64,000 nt of DNA from Flavivirga eckloniae (GTDB lineage Bacteria; Bacteroidota; Bacteroidia; Flavobacteriales; Flavobacteriaceae): positions 1,937,001 through 2,001,000 of the forward strand of contig NZ_CP025791.1 of NCBI RefSeq assembly GCF_002886045.1, read 5' to 3'. Below, in pieces: positions 27,423-36,470 of this stretch. The number at the start of each line of letters is the position of its first letter. The first letter of the stretch is position 1. Made by a program: the position numbers and the translations under genes. The notes below the pieces were generated by a model. It did not search any database and was not told the DNA's origin. It was given only the letters and a program-made list of their open reading frames with translations.

Positions 27423-30029
27423 TTAACGTGAAATAATTATCATTTTAGATTCGCGTAAACCACTATCATTAGAAAAATTAATAAGATAGGGTCCGTTTAA
27501 CAGAGACGAAATATTGAGGATAATCTGTGATTTAGGAGTCGTTACATCCTTATTCATTACGAGTCTACCATCTAAGCTATAAACATTAATTTTATTTATA
27601 TTAAGTCCTGAAGTTCTAATATTGATAACATCTTTTGCGGGTACTGGAAATATTGATATTTCTGTATGGTCTATATCTTTAGTTGATAAACTGCTTTGGG
27701 TACCGTAAAATTCTATTTCTCCCACGGCATTCCAAACACTTTTTCTAGTATCTCCAGCACTATTAAATCTTCCGTAGCCTATTAATTTTATATAACGAGC
27801 ATTTGCAGTAACTTCATATTGATTAAAATCTGTTGTACTAGTTGCCGTTAATAACAAATCTCCTGTAGTTGGTAATGCCATAGTAAAATCTCCAGAATCT
27901 GTTCCAGTTGTTGAAACCCATACTTGGAAACCGAAAGGATCTGATTTGTTAGTTGTGCTGAATCGAACTAAATCTAGATTGTATTCATCACCTAAATCAT
28001 AAATTATATATTCGCCATCACCCTTATAATCTCCCGAGACAATAGAACCATCATCTGCCGCCCAAACAGTTCCGTTATCTTTGTCTAGCGTATTTGCTGC
28101 ATAATTAAATTTAGTTGTACCATTTACTTCTTCTTTTGAAAAAGAATGAATTGTTACAGGATCTCCAGCTAAACCCGTGTTAATAAGATCGTATAATTCT
28201 GTAATATCTGGAGCTGCTTGTGTTACACTTAAAACCCTGGATAGTGTACCTCCTACTTTAGTAAAAGTAACATGCCCCGTTCTTTCGGTTACGTTTGTGT
28301 TTTCAGTTACAGTTACAGCTACTGTTGCAGATCCCGATCCGGAGCTAACATCGGTTGTTATCCAGGAATCGCTAGTTTCAACATTCCAATCTATATTAGC
28401 TGTTACTGTTGTGTTCTGGCTACCGCCATCTATACCAAATTCGGAAAGATCGGAAACATATAAAGTCTCAACAGAAGCTATGGTACAAGTAGTAACAGTT
28501 AGCAAAACACCTTGAGCCCCAATAAAACAACTTCCAACAGAATCTCCCACATCACTATCAGCATGCGGTGAAAACGAAGCGGTACCTGTTGCCCCAGATA
28601 CTTCGCTAGCACCTATATCCTTGCCTGTACTTGGTCTGTTCAATCCTGTGATATCGAATGCTATTTCTGGAGTTGTAACGATAGCATTATTAGCAGCATC
28701 TCCTGAATCTGAAGGTAAAAACGTTTCTCCATCTGCAGCAAATCCAATAGTTCCTGAATTAAATTGGGTAGCAGATAACGTTGCTCCTAAAGTAGTACCT
28801 TGATAAACATTATTTCCAAAAGTTAATCCAGAACCTAGATCGCTAAAATCCCCAGTAATTATGGTAGTTAGCGTAGTATAAAACAAATTGTTAGTGAATG
28901 TGCCAATAGGATCGGTACTTCCTTTACTTGTATTAAAATACAATGGTGAATGTACGTTGTAAAATGAATTATGGGTTATTAAAACATTTTCTGTTTTTTG
29001 ATAACCATTTGAGCTTCCTCCTGAAGTCTCAGACCCTCCTAAAAATGTAATACCATTGTTCCATTGGGCTTGCTCATTTTCATTTATTAAATCTTGAAAG
29101 TAATTATTTGATATGGTGTGACCACTATCGGAAATTCGAACACCACCAGTTCCTTCTACATTTTCTCCTAAAAAATAATTTCCTTCAACCGTAGCGTTTG
29201 CACCATGCCTCAATACTAAAGAGCCTCTACATGCTCTAAACGTATTGTTTTTATATATGTTATTTGCACTCTTGTTTGTTATTATTTCATTCTCTCCATC
29301 CGATTTATTAAAATAATTTCCCTCTACATTTACATTTGCATTAAATGCTTGATAGTTACTTGCTCCTACCCTAATAGTTTCACTATCTCCAGCGTTTTGA
29401 GTGGCGGGATCTCTTTTTTCGTAATTATAAAAATAATTGTTTATTATTTGATGTCCAGCGGTAGCTTCTCCGTTATCAAAATTATACGAAAGCTCAACCA
29501 ATACCAAGGCTCCGGGAGATCGCTTGTTTAAAAAAGAACAATTAATTACGTTATTATATTGCCCGTACAAGACTACCCATCTATGTTTAGAGGTAGATTC
29601 ATCATCATCTATAGTTGTTGGATCGTCTGGCTCGGGTTCTAGCCCATTGATTGTACAATTTTGTATTGTACAATATCTTGCATAATCGGTACCATTTCTA
29701 AACTGGATATGGTTATTAACACCCTCTCCTCCATTCCAGTAAAAGCCATCTATAACTAAATATTCACCTCCTACATTCATCCTAAGGCCTCCGGTAAAAA
29801 TTACACCGCCTGGTGATTCTGCTCTAAAAACAATTGGGTTATCGGCTGTACCCATACCAACGAAGTCTATGCGTTCATCGGTGCTATAAACGCCATTTGC
29901 TAATATAATTTCATCTCCTGCTACATATACATTGTTCTCTAGATCTTCGGGGTCGGTGATGTTGTAAGTTGTTTGTCCTATTACTGATATAGAGAATAGT
30001 AATAGCCAATGTAGGGTAATTTTTTTCAT
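27423..30029 (-). CDS. T9SS-secreted PL6 alginate lyase with BACON and F5/8-type modules
   Basis: Family PL6 enzymes cleave alginate, mostly poly- or MG-blocks, on a parallel beta-helix. The 868 residues contain a signal peptide and a PL6 helix (about 20-500). The catalytic pair is Lys253 (NEIITNKSANN) and Arg274 (LVLRHG), 21 residues apart as in characterised PL6 lyases. A BACON-like domain (about 520-610, WNVETSDSWITTD), an F5/8-type C domain (about 630-780) and a T9SS sorting domain (about 790-868, FPVPAKDVINI) follow. Type IX secretion makes this the extracellular or surface-bound first attack enzyme. It has its own promoter with a triple operator. Confidence 0.93.
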   Translation of the reverse strand: MKKITLHWLLLFSISVIGQTTYNITDPEDLENNVYVAGDEIILANGVYSTDERIDFVGMGTADNPIVFRAESPGGVIFTGGLRMNVGGEYLVIDGFYWNGGEGVNNHIQFRNGTDYARYCTIQNCTINGLEPEPDDPTTIDDDESTSKHRWVVLYGQYNNVINCSFLNKRSPGALVLVELSYNFDNGEATAGHQIINNYFYNYEKRDPATQNAGDSETIRVGASNYQAFNANVNVEGNYFNKSDGENEIITNKSANNIYKNNTFRACRGSLVLRHGANATVEGNYFLGENVEGTGGVRISDSGHTISNNYFQDLINENEQAQWNNGITFLGGSETSGGSSNGYQKTENVLITHNSFYNVHSPLYFNTSKGSTDPIGTFTNNLFYTTLTTIITGDFSDLGSGLTFGNNVYQGTTLGATLSATQFNSGTIGFAADGETFLPSDSGDAANNAIVTTPEIAFDITGLNRPSTGKDIGASEVSGATGTASFSPHADSDVGDSVGSCFIGAQGVLLTVTTCTIASVETLYVSDLSEFGIDGGSQNTTVTANIDWNVETSDSWITTDVSSGSGSATVAVTVTENTNVTERTGHVTFTKVGGTLSRVLSVTQAAPDITELYDLINTGLAGDPVTIHSFSKEEVNGTTKFNYAANTLDKDNGTVWAADDGSIVSGDYKGDGEYIIYDLGDEYNLDLVRFSTTNKSDPFGFQVWVSTTGTDSGDFTMALPTTGDLLLTATSTTDFNQYEVTANARYIKLIGYGRFNSAGDTRKSVWNAVGEIEFYGTQSSLSTKDIDHTEISIFPVPAKDVINIRTSGLNINKINVYSLDGRLVMNKDVTTPKSQIILNISSLLNGPYLINFSNDSGLRESKMIIISR

Positions 30030-30058
30030 TAGGTTAGTATTAAAAAGTTTAAATTAGA

Positions 30059-30124
30059 CTGGTTTTCCAAATTGGTTTTCCAAATTGGTAAACCAAATAT
30101 AGATTTAATTCATTAATTTCCAAA
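30059..30124 (-). promoter_or_regulatory. promoter C: triple 13-bp operator on the PL6 gene
   Basis: The repeats are CTGGTTTTCCAAA (30059), TTGGTTTTCCAAA (30072) and TTGGTAAACCAAA (30085). The -7 box TATATTTG lies at 30094-30101 and the -33 TTTG at 30121-30124, 19 bp apart on the minus strand. Confidence 0.86.
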
Positions 30125-31003
30125 TTTTTTAACATTAAAGCCTGAAAATTAACATAGTAGTAACCTTTAATTGAAAGATTTAAACTACAATCGAAGAGGT
30201 TTGGAAAACTTGTCTGCCGACAGCTACGGTGTACCTGCATCTTTTTAATCAAGCTACGAATTACACAGATTTACACGAATAAAACCTCAATATGATGGAT
30301 AGCTCTCTATATTATTCATAATCACAAATCAGACTTTCAGTCTGTTTTTACAATCTAAACCCGATTTAACTCTATTATATTTCCATACTTCAATTTACAA
30401 ATAAGTAAATGCAGATTACTTATTTGTAAATAATTTGTATTTAGAACCATTTGTGATAATTCGTGAAATTAGTGTCTGTCTTTGTAAAATTATTATTTAA
30501 TATGCAGTCATATTTATGAGTAAACAATAGCTACCGACAGACAGGCAAAAAAGTTGAACTAAGTTGAGTACTCCGTCTACGCCAAAAAAACTAAAGTAGA
30601 AACCTAATTACACTTGTAGATTATCGTGATCTTTCGACTGTGCTGCCATTAACGTATTTTGTTAAAAGCTTAATTTAGAGTAGTTTGTCATTCAGAAGCC
30701 TCCCTGTCTGCCGACAGGCAGGCTTCTGAATGACACCCGATGACGTCATTTTATAAACACCTCTTAAATTGATGATTGACCTGTGTCTGGTCGAGCGCAG
30801 TCGAGACCTCCTTAAGACCTCTCGACTTCAGTTTATGCTGAGCACAGCCGAAGTACTAGAGGAGACATGACGTCAATATTTTACACTGGATAAAATTTTT
30901 ATTGGATGTCTCAAACTGACATCCATGCTTTAACTTAATGACATTGCTCGAGCTCAAACAGAATTATCATCAATACCTTGATTTTTGAAATGGGTACATA
31001 TTT
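30125..31003. repeat. gene-free stretch filled with dispersed repeats
   Basis: No gene is supported here. Contents: a hairpin with perfect 16-bp arms (30393-30408, 30416-30431) related to that at 12617-12653; a near-perfect 23-bp-arm hairpin at 30686-30735; and a segment at 30741-30875 bounded by two copies of TGACGTCA that holds GTCGAG/CTCGAC motifs. AGTTTATGCTGAGCA (30830-30844) recurs inverted at 55853-55867. These look like non-autonomous repeat elements or their debris. Confidence 0.7.
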
Positions 31004-31048
31004 TTTATCCCTGAATTTACATGTTAGATGTGTAAACCCAGGGATAAA
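31004..31048 (-). terminator. terminator of the susC2-susD2 operon
   Basis: TTTATCCCTG-AA-TTTACA and TGTAAA-CC-CAGGGATAAA form a long stem with one internal 2 x 2 mismatch. On the minus strand A/T-rich sequence follows. It begins 31 bp after the susD2 stop. Confidence 0.8.
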
Positions 31049-31078
31049 TAGTAAAAACTAAACTTAAATATTGTTTAT

Positions 31079-32623
31079 TTAGTAACCATCATTTTGAGGT
31101 AACAAGTTAGGGTTTCTCTCTAACTCATCTTCTGGTAATGGTAATAAATAATCGTCTGGAGTAAAATTGGGTTTTTCCCCTTCTAAACCAGAAGCACTAA
31201 ATACATTATAAGGAGCACCTCCCATTTTCCTTCTAGCTATGTCATACCACCTTTTACATTCAAAAGCTAGCTCTAATCTGCGCTCTTCCAATACATCTTC
31301 AACTGTAACGGTTCCTGCAAGGTCTGCTGGTACAGCACTAGGAGCTACCGTTACTGGAACATCCGCTCCGGTCTTAGTTGTACCACCCATTCTTGCTCTA
31401 GCTCTTACCTGATTGATATAGTTTAGAGCAGATGCATTATCTCCAAGCTCTACAGCTGCTTCTGCTGCAATTAACAATACCTCAGCATAACGTATCATAG
31501 AATAATTATGACTTGTTGCCCTAGCATTCCCGCGAGCAAATGCCCCTGGATAACGCGTATATTTTGCAATGTATGGGTTGTTTTTGGCATGCTCATGTCC
31601 ACTTACAGTAAAGTTAGTATAATCTACAACCGCACCTTTAATTGATGCTTCATCATCCATACTAACGGCTCTTCTGTAATCTCCTGCATCCCATGTAGTA
31701 TACACTGCAAGCGTAGGAACTGCTACAGACCATCCACCACCACTATTTCTATCATCTCCTCTAATACCTGTCATTGGAGCTATTTGATCATAAGCATTAT
31801 TATCGGCCTCAACATTATTATAATCTAATGCGAATATGGGTTCTTTAGAGCTGTCTATGACTTCTGCATTAAATAAGTTTTGGAAATTCGAATCTAATTC
31901 ATACTGGTAAGTCCCTGCATTGTCGATCACCTCTTTAGCTTCATCAAAAGCTTTTTGCCATTCTCCTTGAGTTAAATATACCAAAGCTAAATAAGAACTA
32001 GCAGCTCCCTTGGAAGGTATAGCTCTTGATGCTGTGGTGTTTGGTAACCACGTTTTCGCATATTGTAAGTCTGAAATAATATTATTATAGACTTCTGCTG
32101 CTGATGTTTTACTAATAGAAGCTATTGCATCTGCATCAGTTATTGGTGCATCAATATAAGGAATATCTCCAAACAGTCTTACTAAATGAAAATAGTAAAA
32201 TGCTCTTGCAAAATAAGCTTGGGCAGTTATAGGGTTTTTAACATTTTCATCTGTATCTACATCCTCTGCTCCAGCTATAGCTTGATTAGCTGCAGCAATT
32301 CCTTGATACGTTTTTGGCCAAAACTCACTAATCATTCCATTACTAGCTAAAGTAGTTAATTCGTCATGCTCTACCCGTCTTGTTTGGCTAGATGCAAGAT
32401 CCACCATATCAGAACGTAACATTAATGCTATTGATAGTTTTCTACCCCAAAATTTTTCATTGATACCAGCAGTAAAAGCACCATTTACAGCTGTTTGTAT
32501 ATCATCAGTAGTTTGAAAAAACCCTTCTGGGGCCAGTAAACCTACAGGCTCTTCTTCTAAATCTGAACATCCAACTATTGATAAACTTACCAACAATAGG
32601 AATAAATATTTATATATTTTCAT
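31079..32623 (-). CDS. SusD-family outer-membrane lipoprotein (cassette 2)
   Basis: I place the start at the ATG at 32621-32623, giving MKIYKYLFLLLVSLSIVGC. A longer frame would overlap the susC2 end and spoil the lipoprotein signal. The mature protein starts CSDLEEEPVG and shows the SusD signatures YAEVLLIAAEAAVELG, INQVRARARMGG, VLEERRLELAFECKRWYDIARR and LPLPEDELERNPNLLPQNDGY. It would bind alginate oligomers as the lid of the second SusC. The spacing to susC2 is 25 bp. Confidence 0.96.
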   Translation of the reverse strand: MKIYKYLFLLLVSLSIVGCSDLEEEPVGLLAPEGFFQTTDDIQTAVNGAFTAGINEKFWGRKLSIALMLRSDMVDLASSQTRRVEHDELTTLASNGMISEFWPKTYQGIAAANQAIAGAEDVDTDENVKNPITAQAYFARAFYYFHLVRLFGDIPYIDAPITDADAIASISKTSAAEVYNNIISDLQYAKTWLPNTTASRAIPSKGAASSYLALVYLTQGEWQKAFDEAKEVIDNAGTYQYELDSNFQNLFNAEVIDSSKEPIFALDYNNVEADNNAYDQIAPMTGIRGDDRNSGGGWSVAVPTLAVYTTWDAGDYRRAVSMDDEASIKGAVVDYTNFTVSGHEHAKNNPYIAKYTRYPGAFARGNARATSHNYSMIRYAEVLLIAAEAAVELGDNASALNYINQVRARARMGGTTKTGADVPVTVAPSAVPADLAGTVTVEDVLEERRLELAFECKRWYDIARRKMGGAPYNVFSASGLEGEKPNFTPDDYLLPLPEDELERNPNLLPQNDGY

Positions 32624-32648
32624 ACTTATATTTTTTAAATAATTGTGA

Positions 32649-35600
32649 TTAGAATTTAACATTAACACTAAAATTTACAGTTTGCACCGTCGGATAATTT
32701 CCAAAATCAAACCCTTGAGCAGTATTAGATGCTGTGTTGTTATTAGATCCAGCAGAATTAGCAGTAGTACTCTTGCGACCCGCAGATCCAAAGAAGCTTA
32801 CTTCAGGATCTAAACCAGAATAATCGGTAAAAGTCAATAGATTTTGTGCACTCAAGGAAAGCCTTATTCTTTCTATTCCTAGACCGTTAATTAGCTCTGC
32901 AGGTAGATTATAACCTAACGCTAGGTTTTTTAATCTAATATAGCTACCATCTTCTACAAAACGAGAAGAAATTTCTCTACTACTATTATTTCCAACACGA
33001 GGCATGTTTGTGTTGGTATTTGTAGGTGTCCAAGCGCCATTATAATATTCTTTGGTCGTATTTGCATCTCCATTAAACAACTGTACATTGGTCATATTAA
33101 AAATCTCTCCACCCTGAGACCCTTGGAAAAAGATATTTAAATCCCAGTTTTTGTATGTAAAGTTATTGCTTATACCAAAAGTGTAATCTGGATTAGGGTT
33201 ACCTATAGTTGTTCTATCGGCTTCAGTAATATCACCACTATCGTCAACATCTCTAAACAATGGATCTCCTGCTACACCATTAGCTAAAGTTGCGGTGCCT
33301 TCTGGTAAACTGCCTCCTTGATATACCCCTTGATAATCGTACCCCCAAAATAGTCCAACTTGTTCTCCTTCTCTTAAAACTAGAGATCTATCATGACTAA
33401 AATAACTTGGAGCTGCATTAAAAAATAAATCGGCTCCGTTTACTAAGCTCACTACTTCATTTTTATTTATAGACAAATTAAAATCTGTAGTCCAGCTAAG
33501 ATTGTCGTTCGTTATATTTCTTGTATTTAAATTAACTTCAAACCCTTTATTATTTATCTCCCCTACGTTTGTTAGAATTTCATCATCTAAGTAACCTGAA
33601 TATTCAGGTAAAGCATTGTTAATTAAAATTAAATCTTTAGTATCTATATTATAATAATCTAACGAAAGCGAAATTCTATTCTTCAGTAAGCCTAAATCTA
33701 TACCAAAGTTAGTTTGGTAAGATGATTCCCATTTTAAATTTGGATTAGCAGGTCTATCTGGCGTGATAGCACTTACAGTCTGTCCATTACTAGAAGCATA
33801 AAGACTTCTATTAACTGCTAAAGAGCCGTAAGCAGGAATTGAAGGGTTACCTGTTACACCATAACTTACTCTTAACTTTAAGTTAGAAATAGTTTCACTA
33901 TCTTCTAAAAAGCTTTCGTTCGATACTTTCCATCCTAAAGCCGCCGAAGGGAAAATGGCATATTTTTCATTAGCTGCAAAATTAGATGCTCCATCACGTC
34001 TTACTGTAGCTGTTAGTAAGTATTTATCATCGTAATCATAATTTAATCTTCCGAATTGTGATTGAATTTCTACTTTTTGTATGGAAGAAGATGGCTGTAA
34101 AATAGTTGTAGCAGATCCTAAATCATAGAAAGAAAAATTATCTGAAATAAAACCAGTAGCTTCATTAAAAATATTTTCTGAAATCTTTTTTTGATAAGAA
34201 TATCCCGCCAATAACGTTAAATTTCCTTTTCCTACTTCTTTTTTATAAGTCAAGTAACTTTCACTTAGCAGCGTTGAACTTGTATTATTTTGAACTATAG
34301 CTCTACCACCTACAGGACCTGCTGTAACCTTTAATCTTGAAGGCATATAAATCCCTCTTCTTTCATTTTCAGTGCTTAATCCGAAGGTTGTTTTAAAGGT
34401 TAGGTTTTCAAGAATGTCGTAGTTTGCATAAAAATTTGCTCTAAAATTATCTATCTTAGTTTCATCCGTTCTTTCTGTAGCAACTGCAAACGGATTATCT
34501 ATAGGATCTCCTACACCACCATTTCCTGCATTATAGCTAAGGTCTGCATCATATATAGGTAAATCTGGCGAATATCTCATTGCTAAAGTAACGGCATCAT
34601 CTCCACCTGCAGAAACTGAACCATCAGATTTTGTAGCAGCTCCATCTTTAACACCTCTGCTTCCAAAAAGATTAAGTCCTAATTTTAATTTATCTGATGC
34701 TTCTGCATTTATGTTTGTTAAGAAAGTGCCTCTTTCAAAACCAGAATTAATTAAAATACCTTCTTGTTTAAAATAGTTACCAGAAGCATAAAAGTTTAAT
34801 TTATCTGAACCTCCTGAAAAAGAAAGTTGGTGATTTTGGGTATTACCACTTCTATAAATTAAGTCTTGCCAATCTGTATTTGCTGGTCCTTGAACATAAG
34901 GTACTGGTGTACCTCCATTTGTTATGGCAACATTGGTTCTTACTTGGTTTTGGTAATCTGCAAATTCATTTGCATTTAATAAATCTATTTCATTTGATGT
35001 ATTTTGAACAGCATAGGTACTATTAAGCTCAATAGACACTTTACCGTTTTTACCTTTTTTGGTAGTAACCATAATAACTCCATTAGAACCTTGCGAACCA
35101 TATATAGCAGTTGATGATGCATCTTTTAAAACCTCTATAGACTCAATGTCGTTAGGCTGTGGCATTACTGCTCCCACAAAACCATCAACAACAATAAGTG
35201 GATTGCTATTTGCATTAATAGATGTATTTCCTCTAATTTTTATGTTGATAGGAGCTCCTGGCTCACCACCATTGTTAGATTGAATAACTACACCAGCTGC
35301 TCGTCCTTGTAATGCTTGAGCGGCATCCAGAACAGGGAAAGCATTTAATTCTTCAGATTTCACCGAAGACACTGCTCCTGTAAGATCGCTCTTTTTTCTA
35401 GCACCATATCCTACTACAACCACCTCTTCCAATTGCGCCAAATCTTCTTCAAGTGAAACATCTAAAGTAGTTTGAGCACCAACAGTAACGGTTTGACTTA
35501 CATAACCAACATAAGAGAACTGTATCTTTTCTCCTTCGTTAGCTCTTATTTGATATTTCCCATCAAAATCTGTTGTCGTTCCTCTTGAAGTATTTAATAG

Positions 35601-35735
35601 CATGACATTTACACCTGGGATAGGGACGTTATCTTTGGTAGAAACAACAGTTCCACTAATCACCCTATCTTGTGCAATAACCGTAATACTAAAAAGTAAT
35701 ATTACAATTAGCGTTAGTTTGTTTTTTAAATTCAT
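32649..35735 (-). CDS. SusC-family TonB-dependent outer-membrane transporter (cassette 2)
   Basis: The 1028-residue importer has a signal peptide, a CarboxypepD_reg-like domain (about 22-97), EEVVVVGYGA as TonB-box region, plug motifs (ALQGRAAGVVIQ, NPLIVVDGF, VLKDASSTAIYGSQGSNG) and a barrel ending with VNFSVNVKF. Its N-terminal 110 residues resemble the first SusC strongly, but plug and barrel belong to a different branch. The two therefore probably import different alginate fragments. The leader and triple operator are shared with cassette 1. Confidence 0.97.
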   Translation of the reverse strand: MNLKNKLTLIVILLFSITVIAQDRVISGTVVSTKDNVPIPGVNVMLLNTSRGTTTDFDGKYQIRANEGEKIQFSYVGYVSQTVTVGAQTTLDVSLEEDLAQLEEVVVVGYGARKKSDLTGAVSSVKSEELNAFPVLDAAQALQGRAAGVVIQSNNGGEPGAPINIKIRGNTSINANSNPLIVVDGFVGAVMPQPNDIESIEVLKDASSTAIYGSQGSNGVIMVTTKKGKNGKVSIELNSTYAVQNTSNEIDLLNANEFADYQNQVRTNVAITNGGTPVPYVQGPANTDWQDLIYRSGNTQNHQLSFSGGSDKLNFYASGNYFKQEGILINSGFERGTFLTNINAEASDKLKLGLNLFGSRGVKDGAATKSDGSVSAGGDDAVTLAMRYSPDLPIYDADLSYNAGNGGVGDPIDNPFAVATERTDETKIDNFRANFYANYDILENLTFKTTFGLSTENERRGIYMPSRLKVTAGPVGGRAIVQNNTSSTLLSESYLTYKKEVGKGNLTLLAGYSYQKKISENIFNEATGFISDNFSFYDLGSATTILQPSSSIQKVEIQSQFGRLNYDYDDKYLLTATVRRDGASNFAANEKYAIFPSAALGWKVSNESFLEDSETISNLKLRVSYGVTGNPSIPAYGSLAVNRSLYASSNGQTVSAITPDRPANPNLKWESSYQTNFGIDLGLLKNRISLSLDYYNIDTKDLILINNALPEYSGYLDDEILTNVGEINNKGFEVNLNTRNITNDNLSWTTDFNLSINKNEVVSLVNGADLFFNAAPSYFSHDRSLVLREGEQVGLFWGYDYQGVYQGGSLPEGTATLANGVAGDPLFRDVDDSGDITEADRTTIGNPNPDYTFGISNNFTYKNWDLNIFFQGSQGGEIFNMTNVQLFNGDANTTKEYYNGAWTPTNTNTNMPRVGNNSSREISSRFVEDGSYIRLKNLALGYNLPAELINGLGIERIRLSLSAQNLLTFTDYSGLDPEVSFFGSAGRKSTTANSAGSNNNTASNTAQGFDFGNYPTVQTVNFSVNVKF

Positions 35736-35900
35736 AATTAGTTTTTTATGTTTAATAGTAAAGTTTAATTAGCAATTTATGCTCAATAAATAATAGGTAA
35801 GATCCTATTATTAATATTAACTCTACAAAAACATCATCTTCTTTCAATTTTTTGTAATTTTGAAGATCACATGTTTTTATAAAGTATTAACAAGTGTTAC

Positions 35901-35962
35901 TTTACTTCCCTCCTAAAAGAAGTAAATAGTTATGAAAAGGATAGGCGTGCACCTGTCCTTTT
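35901..35962 (-). ncRNA. conserved leader RNA of susC2, two hairpins
   Basis: Hairpin one: arms 35919-35926 and 35901-35908 (GAAGTAAA/TTTACTTC as read on the plus strand), with a 10-nt loop showing AGGAGG in the transcript. Hairpin two: arms 35952-35962 and 35935-35945, with loop UGCACG and a self-complementary GUGCAC. It matches the element at 25849-25912 with structure-preserving changes. It lies in the 5' leader between promoter D and the susC2 start. Confidence 0.65.
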
Positions 35963-36028
35963 TTTTATTGTTTCATCATATTGGTTTTGAGTTTTTTGAA
36001 TAGTTAGACATTAGCTTAGTTGATTTTA

Positions 36029-36071
36029 TTGGAAAACCAAATTGGTTTACCAGATTGGTTTTCCAAATATA
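36029..36071 (-). promoter_or_regulatory. promoter D: triple 13-bp operator on susC2
   Basis: The repeats are TTGGAAAACCAAA (36029), TTGGTTTACCAGA (36042) and TTGGTTTTCCAAA (36055), followed on the minus strand by the -7 box TATATTTG (36064-36071). The -33 region is weaker here (CTTGG). The arrangement is almost identical to promoter A. Confidence 0.82.
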
Positions 36072-36116
36072 TGCTAATTTTTTGTTAAAACCAAGGAAAT
36101 CAAAATTTTAACATTG

Positions 36117-36464
36117 CTATTCCATGAAGTCTTCTCGTATAGGGCTGAAAACATCAATTAAAATACCTGCTTTAGTACACACAGCGCCATGAAGCACATT
36201 AGGTGGGATATATACTGAATCACCTCCTACTACAGTTTTTGTTACGTCGCCAATAGAAAATTCAAACGCCCCACTTTCCACATAGGTTACTTGAGAATGA
36301 TAATGCTCATGTTTATACCCTATGCCGCCTTCATCAAATGCAACTTTTACCAGCATGATTTTATCGTCATACCCCATTATTTTTCTTTTTACGCCTTCTC
36401 CAACGGCTTCCCATTCTATGTCCTTGTCTTCTATAAACTCTTTACTTGCTCCGAATGTTTTCAT
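36117..36464 (-). CDS. kdgF: KdgF-like cupin, unsaturated uronate ring-opening enzyme
   Basis: KdgF converts the cyclic unsaturated uronate released by exo-lyases into linear DEH (or DKI from pectin). The 115-residue single-domain cupin has the metal-binding cluster GYKHEHYHSQVTYVESGAFEF (His52, His54, His56, Gln58 region) and the second motif GDSVYIPPNVLHG with His92. No signal peptide is present, so it acts in the cytoplasm. It is co-transcribed with PL17, 6 bp downstream of it, which supports the role. A decayed copy of its end lies before susC1. Confidence 0.92.
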   Translation of the reverse strand: MKTFGASKEFIEDKDIEWEAVGEGVKRKIMGYDDKIMLVKVAFDEGGIGYKHEHYHSQVTYVESGAFEFSIGDVTKTVVGGDSVYIPPNVLHGAVCTKAGILIDVFSPIREDFME

Positions 36465-36470
36465 TATTTT

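Noticed and set aside
28177-28515. 112-codon open frame on the plus strand
   Set aside because: It lies entirely antisense to the BACON-containing part of the PL6 lyase gene, whose codons and domains are clear.
30049-30252. 67-codon open frame on the minus strand
   Set aside because: It spans promoter C and its operators and is not conserved at other promoters of the set.
30686-30735. Long hairpin considered as a terminator of susD2
   Set aside because: It lies more than 340 bp beyond the susD2 stop and a proper terminator is already present at 31004-31048. A repeat element explains it better.
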